Part shown: positions 36,371-45,107 of the stretch, piece after piece | How positions within the stretch are numbered: the first letter of the stretch is position 1 | Layout: the number at the start of each line of letters is the position of its first letter | Assembly (NCBI GenBank): GCA_027623555.1 | Contig: JAQBSZ010000025.1 | Span: 1-56,977 of the forward strand | Reading direction: 5' to 3' | DNA: 56,977 nt | DNA from: Pseudomonadota bacterium | GTDB lineage: Bacteria > Pseudomonadota > Gammaproteobacteria > Pseudomonadales > Pseudohongiellaceae | The notes under the pieces: model-generated | Told to the model about the DNA's origin: nothing | Databases searched by the model: none | Seen by the model: the letters and a program-made list of their open reading frames with translations, nothing else | Position numbers and translations under genes: made by a program

Positions 36371-36707
36371 TACTGATACCTCAGATTTATCAGGGTTTGC
36401 AGTCCTTTCTTAAGGGCTACTAACCCAACAAGGTTTACTTACCGCCAACCCGGGTCACTGCTAACAAGGGTCGGTTTACGTACATAGAGCAGGTTGCGTG
36501 CCAACTCTGGTAAGTTTTTAATCTATTGATAAATAAGGATAAATAATTGTCCCGGCTAAATCATTCGTGGCTGAATAGCTAAATAACTTAACAAATGGTA
36601 ATTTTCACTACCGAAAATCGACTTGACCTGGGCAGGGCACAGCCAGGTTAACCAGACCGCTAGCAAAGCTCAGTTCGAGTTCAGTAACTAACTGATTTAC
36701 TTACATT
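36371..36707. other. pspA-pspF divergent intergenic region
   Basis: This 337-base region contains the sigma-54 promoter for pspA near 36489-36504 and must hold the PspF binding sites and the pspF promoter. The part nearer pspF is AT-rich, and candidate enhancer sites could not be assigned with confidence. Confidence 0.6.
36489..36504 (-). promoter_or_regulatory. Sigma-54 promoter of the pspABC operon
   Basis: On the minus strand TTGGCACGCAACCTGC matches the -24/-12 consensus, with GG and GC separated by 10 bases. Transcription would begin about 12 bases downstream, leaving a leader of roughly 105 bases before pspA. The presence of pspF across the gap supports this. Confidence 0.88.
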
Positions 36708-37736
36708 ATGGATGATCAACGTTCCGCACCCCGAATGATCGGCGAATCTGCCAGCTTCCTGGAAATGCAGGAGCATATTTCCATGGTTGCTCCACTCAAC
36801 AAGCCAGTGCTAATTGTCGGCGAGCGGGGCACCGGCAAAGAACTGGTAGCCGCAAGGTTGCACTTTCTCTCCCGTCGCTGGGACCAGGCCTTTCTAAAGA
36901 TAAATTGCGCAGCAATGAGTGAAACACTGCTGGAGGCACAATTGTTCGGACATGAGGCAGGAGCCTACACCGGTGCTACCAAGCAGCGTAAAGGCTACTT
37001 CGAACGCGCCCATAGCGGTACTCTGTTTCTCGATGAACTGGCCAATACCGACATGTCGGTGCAGGAGAAAATACTGCGGGTTATCGAATACGGTGAATTC
37101 GAGAGATTGGGCGGTAATGAAACGATTTCTGTCGATGTCCGAATCATCGCTGCCACTAATGAAGATCTGCCAGAGCTAGCCAAGCAGCATAAATTCAGAG
37201 AAGACCTGTTAGACCGACTGGCATTCGATGTAATCACCTTGCCCCCGCTCAGAGAGCGGTCCGAGGACATCCTGATATTGGCTGACCACTTCGCCGTGGG
37301 CATGGTGAAAGAGTTAGGAGGTGAATTCTTCGCAGGGTTTGCCGATAAAGTCGCGAAAGCACTGGGTAGCTATTCCTGGCCAGGAAATATTCGCGAACTG
37401 AAAAATGTTATCGAAAGAGCAGTCTATCAAAACGGTGAAGGGCATATTACGCAGCTTGTGTTCAATCCCTTCGAATCTCCGTATCGACCTGGTTCCTATA
37501 ACCGATCTCCGCAATCAGCCGATGGCAACGGGGAAGTGCAGGCAGGTACATCGGCCCCGGATCTGTCCATGGCCAGCTCATTCGATTTCAAGAACGAAGT
37601 GCAGGAGTTTGAGATCAATCTGCTGAAGCAAGCGATGGAACAGTGTCAGTTTAATCAGAAGAAAGCCGCCGAGTTTCTGAATCTCAGCTATCACCAGCTA
37701 CGTGGTTACCTGCGCAAATACGATTTACTGAACTGA
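36708..37736 (+). CDS. pspF: Sigma-54 activator PspF
   Basis: This 342-residue protein is an AAA+ enhancer-binding protein without an N-terminal receiver, as PspF should be. Walker A is GERGTGKE (38-45), the sigma-54-contacting loop is GAYTGA (85-90; F replaced by Y compared with the usual GAFTGA), and Walker B-type FLDEL follows. The C-terminal Fis-type HTH contains FNQKKAAEFLNLSYHQLRG. It activates the pspA promoter and is held off by PspA. A linker of about 60 residues, rich in Ser, Pro and Gly, separates the domains. It is divergent from pspABC. Confidence 0.95.
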   Translation: MDDQRSAPRMIGESASFLEMQEHISMVAPLNKPVLIVGERGTGKELVAARLHFLSRRWDQAFLKINCAAMSETLLEAQLFGHEAGAYTGATKQRKGYFERAHSGTLFLDELANTDMSVQEKILRVIEYGEFERLGGNETISVDVRIIAATNEDLPELAKQHKFREDLLDRLAFDVITLPPLRERSEDILILADHFAVGMVKELGGEFFAGFADKVAKALGSYSWPGNIRELKNVIERAVYQNGEGHITQLVFNPFESPYRPGSYNRSPQSADGNGEVQAGTSAPDLSMASSFDFKNEVQEFEINLLKQAMEQCQFNQKKAAEFLNLSYHQLRGYLRKYDLLN

Positions 37737-37751
37737 GGAGTCCGCACATAA

Positions 37752-37778
37752 AGAAGGGGAGGCTGTGCCTCCCCTTCT
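37752..37778. terminator. Bidirectional terminator between pspF and a serine hydrolase gene
   Basis: A perfect 12-bp stem (AGAAGGGGAGGC / GCCTCCCCTTCT) with a 3-base loop lies between convergent genes, 16 bases after pspF and 11 after the other stop codon. T-rich pairing at both ends fits use in either direction. Confidence 0.8.
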
Positions 37779-37788
37779 GTGCCGACAA

Positions 37789-39045
37789 CTAATTGCGCAT
37801 CGCCTCATACACCATGCGCTGGGCAACGTTATTATCGAATGGAGCCCCTCTGGGGCCACCACGTTTCTGCTCCATGTAGATCATATAGAAGTCTTCCTCT
37901 TCATCAACAACAACGATGGTGCCGCCGATTCCACGCCAGCCGAAGTTGTGGGGGCCATCTGCATCGTTGCTTGTGGGTTGCAGGTGAAAGCCCAACCCCC
38001 AGTCTCCACGATTGCCGTAGAAGAAGAATTCCCGGGAAACGTCAGTGCCGATTTTCTTCTCGCGCATCTGCTTAAGTGTCGCTGCTTCGAGAATGCGGTG
38101 GCCGCGATACTCTCCGCCGTTGAGCAGCAGCTGAGCAAAACGCACGTAATCTTCAGTTGTAGAATTTAGTCCGCCACCTCCGGAGAGCATGGCTCGGACC
38201 TCAGTGTTGTCAGCCATTTGTCCATGAATCGGTTCGGCGACGCGGAATGATTTGCTCACGGGAACATAAAACGTAGTCTCATCCATCCCCAATGGCTGGA
38301 AGATGCGTTCATTCAATAACTCATCCAGTGATTTACCCGCGGCAACTTCCAGCACAGCGCCCAGTACATCGGTCGAGTGACCATAGTGCCACGCTGTACC
38401 GGGCTCAAAGAAGACTGGCAATTTACCGAGTCGGCCCGCCAGGTCGCGCGCGGTAATATTCGAATAGTCGGCGAAGTTTTCCTCGTACATCTTGCCCAGT
38501 GCCGTATCCGCGGCAAAGATCGCCTGGACCAGACCGGACTCATGGGTGAGCAGATTTTCGATTGTCATCACATTGTGAGCTGGAGCTATTGCAGCTGTCT
38601 CGCGGTCAATGACTCTAAGGTTGGCAAACTCTGGAATGTACTTACTCACCGGGTCATCGAGTCGCAGCAGGCCGTCTTCTACCAGTGACATCGCGGCGAC
38701 GCTAATAATGGGTTTGGTCATGGAGTAGATACGGAAGATGGTGTCTTTGTTCACAGGAGTAGTACTGCCTGGACCCTGCATGCCGACTGTTTCCAGAACA
38801 CCCACGCCTTTGCTGTTGCCCACCAGCAGCAAGGCACCTGGAATATGACCCCCATCAACGGCAGATTGCATGGCCGCCTTGATCGCTTCGATCTCTGTCT
38901 GGTCAATGCCGAAGTTGGTAGAGTGAATTGGCTTAATTGCACTGAGGTTGCTGGCTCCTTCATGGTGGTCCGCCAGCGCTGCGCAGGAGATACTCAGGAC
39001 TGTCAGGCAGCCAATCATCCGAAATAGGTTAAATCGCTTATTCAT
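37789..39045 (-). CDS. Serine hydrolase of the beta-lactamase (class C-like) family
   Basis: This 418-residue secreted protein has a signal peptide (about 1-25, ALAD). The SxxK nucleophile motif is SMTK (S108-K111) and the second motif is Tyr-based (YGHSTDVLG), as in EstB-type esterases and penicillin-binding-like hydrolases; the usual KTG is replaced by a Gly-rich WRGIGGT segment. Such proteins are more often esterases or peptidases than true beta-lactamases. It is set apart by a terminator on one side and 143 bases on the other, so it is probably its own unit. Confidence 0.92.
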   Translation of the reverse strand: MNKRFNLFRMIGCLTVLSISCAALADHHEGASNLSAIKPIHSTNFGIDQTEIEAIKAAMQSAVDGGHIPGALLLVGNSKGVGVLETVGMQGPGSTTPVNKDTIFRIYSMTKPIISVAAMSLVEDGLLRLDDPVSKYIPEFANLRVIDRETAAIAPAHNVMTIENLLTHESGLVQAIFAADTALGKMYEENFADYSNITARDLAGRLGKLPVFFEPGTAWHYGHSTDVLGAVLEVAAGKSLDELLNERIFQPLGMDETTFYVPVSKSFRVAEPIHGQMADNTEVRAMLSGGGGLNSTTEDYVRFAQLLLNGGEYRGHRILEAATLKQMREKKIGTDVSREFFFYGNRGDWGLGFHLQPTSNDADGPHNFGWRGIGGTIVVVDEEEDFYMIYMEQKRGGPRGAPFDNNVAQRMVYEAMRN

Positions 39046-39188
39046 ACCACCATCCTCGTTCTAGTGAATGATAAAGATAGTAACTGAAGCTGAATTACCT
39101 CACAACAAAGAAGCCTACGAGGTGATTCGATAGAAGTGCCGGCAATAACCGCTTGATAATAGTCGCGTGGATTGGTGGTCTGGCAGGT

Positions 39189-39773
39189 TCAGTCAAAATC
39201 GCGCAATAGGGATTGGGTGATATCTGCCGGGACTGGATTGCTAGTGTATTGGTAGTTTAGATGTTCACTGCGTAAGCACCAGCTTGCTCCAGTGCGAGCA
39301 GCTTCGATCATCGCATCGGTGAACTCGAAGCGCAGGAAATGAACCGACGAAGTTTTTTCTTCAGTGGAGCGGGGCAGGTCTTCATTGGCAATAGGGTAGA
39401 CAGGATCGAATCCGTCGATCTGGATGGATATGAGCTCTTCGATACCGATTAATTGAGACAAGCGTTCCCCGCGTTCCTCCGCGTCTGGATACTCCAGCAT
39501 AAAAGTGACCTTCAGATTCTTCCCATCTGGTATTAACGGGTTGTAGGCTTCCAGTTCTTCTAATAAGTCAGATTCCCCTGTTATCTTCTCGGCTCGCATC
39601 AGTTCCAGCACCTGGTATCGCATTACCATGTAATCTTCGAAGTGCAGCATCGCGTTGGGGCCGAGTGGCACTCTTCGCATCTTTTTATGTTCCATAATGG
39701 CATGTCGGATCGCCGGGCGTTGGGACTCGTAAGCCTCGAATGACATCAAGTCTGCGATCGTGATCTTCTTCAT
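39189..39773 (-). CDS. DUF3501 family protein
   Basis: This 194-residue protein matches the DUF3501 pattern: KITIADLMSFEAYESQRPAI, then KMRRVPLGPNAMLHFEDYMV and MRYQVLELMR. Its function is unknown, but the gene commonly follows a rubrerythrin and an Fe-S oxidoreductase gene, exactly the order here. The ATG at 39773 is used, since homologues begin MxKxTxxDL; the frame is open 11 codons further. It is the last gene of a likely peroxide-defence operon. Confidence 0.88.
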   Translation of the reverse strand: MKKITIADLMSFEAYESQRPAIRHAIMEHKKMRRVPLGPNAMLHFEDYMVMRYQVLELMRAEKITGESDLLEELEAYNPLIPDGKNLKVTFMLEYPDAEERGERLSQLIGIEELISIQIDGFDPVYPIANEDLPRSTEEKTSSVHFLRFEFTDAMIEAARTGASWCLRSEHLNYQYTSNPVPADITQSLLRDFD

Positions 39774-39832
39774 AGCAATTCTTACCTGAGGGTCCGGATT
39801 CATCATCGTCTTTCGCTAGCTGGCCGTTTTAA

Positions 39833-41173
39833 TTACAGATCATAGGCTAGTAACAGTAGGTCAATGGGGTGCAAGGCTTTTTGATCTGTGTCCAGGTTAT
39901 TCTCGATATGTTTGCCGGCAATCGGACAATCACTGCCATAGAAGTCAGGATCCTGCTGCTTCACCTGTCGAACGATGGGTGCGACGATCTTGTTGGCATA
40001 TTTAAGGGTTTCTTTCTTGACGCCGTAGGTGCCATCGTGGCCTGAACATCGTTCGATACTCTTGACCTCAGTGTCCTGGATCAATTCGAGGATTTGTCGA
40101 GTCTTGGGGCCGATATTTTGAACCCGCTGATGGCAGGCGACATGATAAGAAACATTTCCCAGGGATTTTTTGAAATCAGTCCTGAATTTACCTTCCTTGT
40201 GTAGCTTATGCAGATACTCAAAAGGATCGTAGAAGGCTTCGGCGACTGCCTTGACGTGCTCGTCATCTGGAAACATAAGGGGCAGTTCCTGTTTGAACAT
40301 GAGCACACAGGATGGCACGGCTGCCATGATTGCATTGCCGCGCTGCACACACTCATACAGCACGGGAATATTCTGTTCTTTCAGCTTCTTTACCGACTCA
40401 AGATCACCGAGCTCCAGTTTCGGCATACCGCAGCAATGTTCCCGAAACGGTAGCTCTACAAAAACGTTATTGTGTTGAAGAATTTTTATAATGCTGTTGG
40501 TGATATCAGGCTCATTGTAGTTGCAGTAGCAAGTGGTAAACAGCGTCACTCTGTCTTGTGCACTGTTAGTTGCAGTTTCTTGCACTGAAGTGTTGTATAT
40601 ATGTACGGCATTTTTACGACGAGCAGTCTTGCTTGCGTAATCAGGAAGTTTGGCGTCTTTGTGAATTTCCAGCGTATACTCTAACAAGTTTCTTATGGTT
40701 TTATTCTTGTTGCCGCCATTGACCAGGGAATTAATAAGTGGCATCGAAGCGACCTTGCCAACCAGGTCAGTGCTGGTTATCAATCGGTCACGAAATTTGC
40801 TGTCACCTTTCTTGAATTTAACAGCCTTGGCACGGAGCATGGTGTGCGGAAAGTCGACATTCCACTCGTGGGGGGGAACATAGGGACACTTCGTCAGGTA
40901 GCACAGGTCACACAGGTAGCACTGATCGACTACCTTTGTGAAATCGGCAACAGCCACGCCGTCTACTTCCAAAGTTGGGCTTTCGTCCACCAGGTCAAAC
41001 AGGGTTGGGAAAGCATTGCACAGGCTTACACAGCGCCGGCAACCATGACAGATGTCAAAGACTCTTTCGAGCTCCTTGTTGAGTGCAGCCTCGTCCCAGA
41101 ATTTGGGATCGTTCTGATTCAGTGGATGTCTGGTTGGCGCGCCCAAGCCGCCTTCCCTACCCTGATCTGACAT
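39833..41173 (-). CDS. Fe-S oxidoreductase, heterodisulfide-reductase/GlpC-like
   Basis: This 446-residue protein has two 4Fe-4S motifs at the N-terminus (C42-C45-C48-C52 in CHGCRRCVSLC, and C85-C88-C91-C96 in CYLCDLCYLTKC) and CCG-type cysteine motifs further on (HCCGMPKLELGD). This resembles GlpC, glycolate oxidase subunit F and HdrB/D-type electron carriers. The ATG at 41173 has GGAGG upstream. It lies between rubrerythrin and DUF3501 genes, which suggests electron delivery to rubrerythrin for peroxide reduction, as inferred for this common gene trio. Confidence 0.92.
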   Translation of the reverse strand: MSDQGREGGLGAPTRHPLNQNDPKFWDEAALNKELERVFDICHGCRRCVSLCNAFPTLFDLVDESPTLEVDGVAVADFTKVVDQCYLCDLCYLTKCPYVPPHEWNVDFPHTMLRAKAVKFKKGDSKFRDRLITSTDLVGKVASMPLINSLVNGGNKNKTIRNLLEYTLEIHKDAKLPDYASKTARRKNAVHIYNTSVQETATNSAQDRVTLFTTCYCNYNEPDITNSIIKILQHNNVFVELPFREHCCGMPKLELGDLESVKKLKEQNIPVLYECVQRGNAIMAAVPSCVLMFKQELPLMFPDDEHVKAVAEAFYDPFEYLHKLHKEGKFRTDFKKSLGNVSYHVACHQRVQNIGPKTRQILELIQDTEVKSIERCSGHDGTYGVKKETLKYANKIVAPIVRQVKQQDPDFYGSDCPIAGKHIENNLDTDQKALHPIDLLLLAYDL

Positions 41174-41263
41174 GAAGAGCCTCCGGGAAAGCCTGAATGA
41201 GCATGAGTAGATGATGTGAATTTCCTGCCACCGCAGTGATGGCAGGAACAAAGAGAGATGGTG

Positions 41264-41683
41264 TTAGTCGTCCAGCGAGTCCAGGGCTTTCTGGAAGCGA
41301 TTGGCATGGGAGCGTTCGGCCTTGGCAAGGGTTTCCATCCAGTCGGCGATTTCGTCGAAACCTTCATCTCGGGCATCTTTTGCCATGCCGGGATACATAT
41401 CGGTGTACTCGTGAGTCTCCCCGGCGACTGCGGATTTCAGATTGTCCTCGGTGCCACCAATGGGTAAACCGGTCGCAGGGTCACCTACCTCTTCCAGATA
41501 TTCAAGGTGACCGTGGGCGTGGCCTGTTTCACCTTCTGCGGTGGAACGAAATAGGGCGGAAACGTCGTTATAGCCTTCTACATCAGCCTTCTGGGCGAAA
41601 TACAAGTAACGGCGATTGGCCTGTGATTCACCAGCAAAAGCGGCCTTGAGATTATCTTCAGTCTTGGATCCTTTCAGCGACAT
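41264..41683 (-). CDS. Rubrerythrin (diiron peroxidase, no rubredoxin domain)
   Basis: This 139-residue protein is a four-helix diiron protein. Iron-binding motifs are [24 protein letters not shown], and then [11 protein letters not shown] and [10 protein letters not shown]. The C-terminal rubredoxin domain of classical rubrerythrin is absent, so the Fe-S protein downstream probably supplies electrons. It reduces hydrogen peroxide to water in the cytoplasm. AGGAG precedes the ATG, and a likely OxyR half-site lies 26-40 bases upstream. It is the first gene of the operon with the Fe-S protein and DUF3501. Confidence 0.93.
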   Translation of the reverse strand: MSLKGSKTEDNLKAAFAGESQANRRYLYFAQKADVEGYNDVSALFRSTAEGETGHAHGHLEYLEEVGDPATGLPIGGTEDNLKSAVAGETHEYTDMYPGMAKDARDEGFDEIADWMETLAKAERSHANRFQKALDSLDD

Positions 41684-41708
41684 AGTGTTTCTCCTGTCGT
41701 TTACGTAA

Positions 41709-41723
41709 ATAGATTGCTGCTAT
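41709..41723. promoter_or_regulatory. OxyR-type half-site ATAG-N7-CTAT upstream of rubrerythrin
   Basis: ATAG (41709-41712) and CTAT (41720-41723), spaced by exactly 7 bases, match one half of the OxyR recognition pattern. The flanking half is weak. It sits between rubrerythrin and the divergent oxyR, where a site regulating both genes would be expected. Confidence 0.7.
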
Positions 41724-41900
41724 AAAGGCAAATAAGCCAGTCAATGACTTTACTTGATGTTTGCACTGTAGCGGTTGACACTCATCAAATCCAATTGATT
41801 TTTTTGATGTCTTAATCGTTTTTTTCGATTAGTATCAGTTGCCCGGAAATCGTTTGCAAGTGCAGCCTTGTACGTCGACTGCGCTTGAATTGCAGGCATC

Positions 41901-41945
41901 ATGAATCCAACCATCAAGCAGCACTACTATGACCAGATCGATTAA
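41901..41945 (+). other. 14-codon open frame made by a duplicated copy of the oxyR start
   Basis: ATGAATCCAACCATCAAGCA at 41901-41920 is identical to the first 20 bases of oxyR (41958-41977), and the preceding CAGGCA is also shared. The copy runs into TAA after 14 codons (MNPTIKQHYYDQID). It could be an upstream open frame that affects oxyR translation, or the trace of a partial duplication. Confidence 0.6.
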
Positions 41946-41957
41946 CCAGCAGGCAAT

Positions 41958-42875
41958 ATGAATCCAACCATCAAGCAACTTCGGTATGTCTGCGCCGTTG
42001 CCGAATACCGGCATTTCAGCAAGGCAGCAGCGGCCTGTCATGTCACTCAATCGACCCTCAGCGCGGCAATTCAGGAACTGGAATCTCAACTCGGCGTAAT
42101 CATCTTTGAGCGCACCAAGAAATCGGTACTGATAACTCCGCTGGGTGAACGCTTGCTGCACCAGGCCCGGCTGGTACTGGGAACAGTGGAAGACTTTGTC
42201 AGCCTGGCGAAGTCCCACGAGGAAGCGCTGGCAGATGAGATCCGCCTCGGAGTAATCCCCACCATTGGTCCGTTTCTACTGCCTCATCTATTGGCGGAAT
42301 TACGCAAGCAATATCCGAAACTGAAACTGTATCTGAAGGAAGACTTGAGCGCACAGCTGGTACAAAAACTGCAACAGGGGCAACTGGATCTCATCATCCT
42401 GGCATTTCCCTATGCGCTGCCAGACATGGAAACATTGCGTCTGTTCAATGATGAGTTTCTGCTCTGCTTGCCTCCCGGTCATCAACTGGAAAAATCGAAA
42501 CTGGTGCGACAGCAACAGTTGCAAGGTGAGCGCCTGCTGTTATTGGAGGAGGGTCATTGCCTGAGAGATCATGCGTTGGAAGCCTGCAAGCTCGACAGCT
42601 CCAACACCGATCTGGTCTATCAGGGCACCAGCCTCCACACATTGGTACAAATGGTTGCCAACGGCCTGGGTGTTACATTGCTACCGGCAATCTCTATCGA
42701 AGGCGATGTGTTGGGTGATACACATCTACAGTTAAAACACTTCAGCAATGAAAATGTGTCCCGGGAGATTGGCCTGGCCTGGCGCAAATCGGATCCTCGG
42801 CGGGAAGAATATCTACTACTGGCAGAATTCATTCGGGAGAATACTCCCGGTATAACTCCGTTGAACAATGAATAA
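41958..42875 (+). CDS. oxyR: Hydrogen-peroxide-sensing regulator OxyR
   Basis: This 305-residue LysR-type regulator has an N-terminal winged HTH (about 1-60) and an effector domain with the redox cysteines C201 and C210 in GHCLRDHALEAC, the same spacing as C199 and C208 of E. coli OxyR. Oxidation to a disulfide switches it on. It is divergent from the rubrerythrin operon, and the ATAG-N7-CTAT site lies between. The start is the second of two copies of an identical sequence, the one leading into the full frame. Length equals E. coli OxyR (305). Confidence 0.95.
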   Translation: MNPTIKQLRYVCAVAEYRHFSKAAAACHVTQSTLSAAIQELESQLGVIIFERTKKSVLITPLGERLLHQARLVLGTVEDFVSLAKSHEEALADEIRLGVIPTIGPFLLPHLLAELRKQYPKLKLYLKEDLSAQLVQKLQQGQLDLIILAFPYALPDMETLRLFNDEFLLCLPPGHQLEKSKLVRQQQLQGERLLLLEEGHCLRDHALEACKLDSSNTDLVYQGTSLHTLVQMVANGLGVTLLPAISIEGDVLGDTHLQLKHFSNENVSREIGLAWRKSDPRREEYLLLAEFIRENTPGITPLNNE

Positions 42876-42887
42876 TTCCTTTAGGTC

Positions 42888-43484
42888 TTACAACAAATGT
42901 TGCACGGACTCTTGCAGACTCGGCACCACAGACTCCTCGAACCAGGAATTTCTCTTGAGCCATAACTGATTCCTCGGGGAGGGATGGGGAAGTACATAAT
43001 TTCGTGGCGCGAATTTTTTCCAGTCCCGCACTCGCGCGGTGAGGGTTTTGTAATCACCTGGCAGGTAATAGTTCTGTGCATACTGACCGATGAGTAGTGT
43101 GCACTGGATGTTGGGGAGTTGCTGCAGTAATTGCAGATGCCACGTCGAGGCACATTCCGGTCGCGGCGGCAGGTCGCCGGATTTACCCTTGCCGGGATAA
43201 CAAAACCCCATGGGGACGATTGCGATGCGAGATTCATCATAAAACTGGGCCTCATCGACCCCCATCCAGTTACGGAGGCGTCGACCACTGGCATCATCCC
43301 AGGGAACTCCGCTGGCATGGACCCGGGTGCCGGGAGCCTGTCCAATCACCAGAATTCTGGCACTCTGCGCAGCCCGCAGGACCGGGCGAGGCGCGGGAAT
43401 ATCGGCTTTGCAAATCTCGCAGGAGCGAACCTGTTCGAGCAGAGTGACCAGATCCGGTGCTAACATTGGCTTCATGGTGGGCAT
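42888..43484 (-). CDS. Uracil-DNA glycosylase superfamily protein
   Basis: This 198-residue protein has the superfamily motifs VIGQAPGTRVH (GQAPG, residues 48-52) and HPSPRNQ near the end, and a CEIC pair (C22, C25) near the N-terminus. Family-4 enzymes have four Fe-S cysteines; only two are obvious here, so an Fe-S cluster is doubtful. It may remove a damaged base from DNA, or be one of the many uncharacterised relatives. The ATG at 43484 has no strong ribosome-binding site; an ATG three codons later is an alternative. It is convergent with oxyR, 12 bases apart. Confidence 0.85.
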   Translation of the reverse strand: MPTMKPMLAPDLVTLLEQVRSCEICKADIPAPRPVLRAAQSARILVIGQAPGTRVHASGVPWDDASGRRLRNWMGVDEAQFYDESRIAIVPMGFCYPGKGKSGDLPPRPECASTWHLQLLQQLPNIQCTLLIGQYAQNYYLPGDYKTLTARVRDWKKFAPRNYVLPHPSPRNQLWLKRNSWFEESVVPSLQESVQHLL

Positions 43485-43547
43485 TATAGAAGGATTCAAT
43501 AGCTTGAGTTTACTGAACTGTGAAACTGTCTCCAGTGAAATAAGTGT

Positions 43548-44336
43548 ATGAAAATCTATGCCCTGTCGGACCTGCATGTGGATTATCCGGAAAACCTGGA
43601 TTGGATCATGTCGCTTGGGGAGTTTGATTACCGCGACGATATTCTGATTCTGGCCGGGGATGTTACCCATAGTCTTACTGTGCTAAGCCAGATATTGGCA
43701 TCGTTGCGAGAGAAATTTCGTGATGTGTTCTTCGTGCCCGGCAATCACGAACTCTGGGTGGATGAAGACGATTGCAATTGTTCTGTGGAAAAATATAATG
43801 CCATCGGCGTGCTTTGCGAGGAACTGGGGATTCAATGCAAAGTTAATCATTATGGTGGACTCAGTGTGGTGCCATTGCTGGGATGGTACGATTTCTCATT
43901 TGGTGAGCCTGATCGGCACCTGCGCCGTGCCTGGCGTGATTTTAAATCTTGTCGGTGGCCATCCCAACTGCAAGATGTGGATGCGGTAAACGACTTCTTC
44001 CTGGCCAAGAATGAGCCCTTGTTATCTACTACTAATGATATGGTAGTCAGCTTCTCTCATTTCCTGCCAAGAATAGATGTTATGCCTGCACAGATTCCAG
44101 AGAAACGCAGAGCCGTGTATCCAGTATTAGGGAGTACGAAACTGGGACAGCAGGTCCAACAACTGAATCCCGATATTCATATCTACGGCCATAGTCATGT
44201 CAATCAGTCTATTGAACTGAACGATATTCGCTTTGTGAATAATGCATTTGCCTATCCCAGCGAAGGACGCATAGCGAGGAAGGCATTACATTGTGTCTGG
44301 GACTACACGGAGTCCGAACATGCTGCCGCTGAATGA
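43548..44336 (+). CDS. Calcineurin-like metallophosphoesterase (cytoplasmic)
   Basis: This 262-residue protein has the metal-binding motifs DLH (D8, H10), AGDVTHS (D38), GNHELW, SHFLPR and GHSHVN in order. It has no signal peptide, so it acts in the cytoplasm. The substrate is unknown. Its last 17 bases overlap the start of the phosphopantetheinyl transferase gene, which suggests coupled expression, although phosphoesterase and transferase need not share a pathway. Confidence 0.9.
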   Translation: MKIYALSDLHVDYPENLDWIMSLGEFDYRDDILILAGDVTHSLTVLSQILASLREKFRDVFFVPGNHELWVDEDDCNCSVEKYNAIGVLCEELGIQCKVNHYGGLSVVPLLGWYDFSFGEPDRHLRRAWRDFKSCRWPSQLQDVDAVNDFFLAKNEPLLSTTNDMVVSFSHFLPRIDVMPAQIPEKRRAVYPVLGSTKLGQQVQQLNPDIHIYGHSHVNQSIELNDIRFVNNAFAYPSEGRIARKALHCVWDYTESEHAAAE

Positions 44337-45087
44337 TTCCGAGATTCATCTGTGGCACGCCCGGCAATCTGACTTCGAAGGAGTCGCTCTCGAGGAGGCT
44401 TGCCTGCATTGGTTAACGCCATGCGAACTAAGGCGTTTCCAGCGCTTCCACTTCGATCGTCACCGGCAACAGCTATTGCTGGGGCGAGCATTAACACGCG
44501 TGGTGCTGAGCCAGTATTGCGATACTGCGCCTGACGCGTGGCAGTTTATTGAGAATCCCTATGGCAAACCGGCTATCGCGCCAGAACAGTGCGGACAGCC
44601 CCTGTTTTTCAATCTCTCTCACTCCATGGATCGACTGGTGCTGGCAGTCAGTCGGCAGGAAGCGATTGGAATCGATATCGAATGCGTCGAAAAAACCCGG
44701 CGAGTCGCGCAAATTGCCGAACGCTATTTCTCCCCGAATGAGGTGAAAGACTTGATGCGGCTGCCGCAAACTGAGCACCTGAGACGCTTCTACCAACTAT
44801 GGACCTTGAAAGAGTCCTACATAAAAGCCTGTGGATTGGGTCTGGCAATTCCTCTGCGTCATTTCTCCTACGCGTTTCCAGGCGAGGACCGCATTTCAAT
44901 AAGGTTCGCCAGTGATCGGGGCGACGATCCTGTTCGTTGGCAATTCTGGCAGTTCGATATCGATGCCCCCTTTCAACAAGCTCTGGCAATCAAGAGCGGT
45001 GAGGTGAGGGTAAAGCAATTGCTGTCACGCAAGTTAACTTCACTGGAATCGTTTGAGGAAATCGAGACAAAAGTTTCGCGATTCTGA
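44320..45087 (+). CDS. 4'-phosphopantetheinyl transferase (Sfp type)
   Basis: This 255-residue enzyme attaches phosphopantetheine from CoA to carrier proteins. Sfp-type motifs are present: GKPAI, FNLSHS, IGIDIECV, and the metal-binding WTLKESYIKACG. Length is typical for the Sfp group (about 230-260), larger than AcpS. The ATG at 44320 has GGAG seven bases upstream; a GTG nine codons earlier is possible. It is the likely partner of carrier proteins elsewhere in the genome; no polyketide or peptide synthetase lies in the window. Confidence 0.92.
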   Translation: MLPLNDSEIHLWHARQSDFEGVALEEACLHWLTPCELRRFQRFHFDRHRQQLLLGRALTRVVLSQYCDTAPDAWQFIENPYGKPAIAPEQCGQPLFFNLSHSMDRLVLAVSRQEAIGIDIECVEKTRRVAQIAERYFSPNEVKDLMRLPQTEHLRRFYQLWTLKESYIKACGLGLAIPLRHFSYAFPGEDRISIRFASDRGDDPVRWQFWQFDIDAPFQQALAIKSGEVRVKQLLSRKLTSLESFEEIETKVSRF

Positions 45088-45107
45088 GTCGAGCAGCCAA
45101 CTAACCG

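Noticed and set aside
37789..39045. Antibiotic-resistance beta-lactamase
   Set aside because: The SxxK motif is present, but the Tyr motif lacks the usual YxN and KTG is replaced, so it looks like an esterase-type serine hydrolase.
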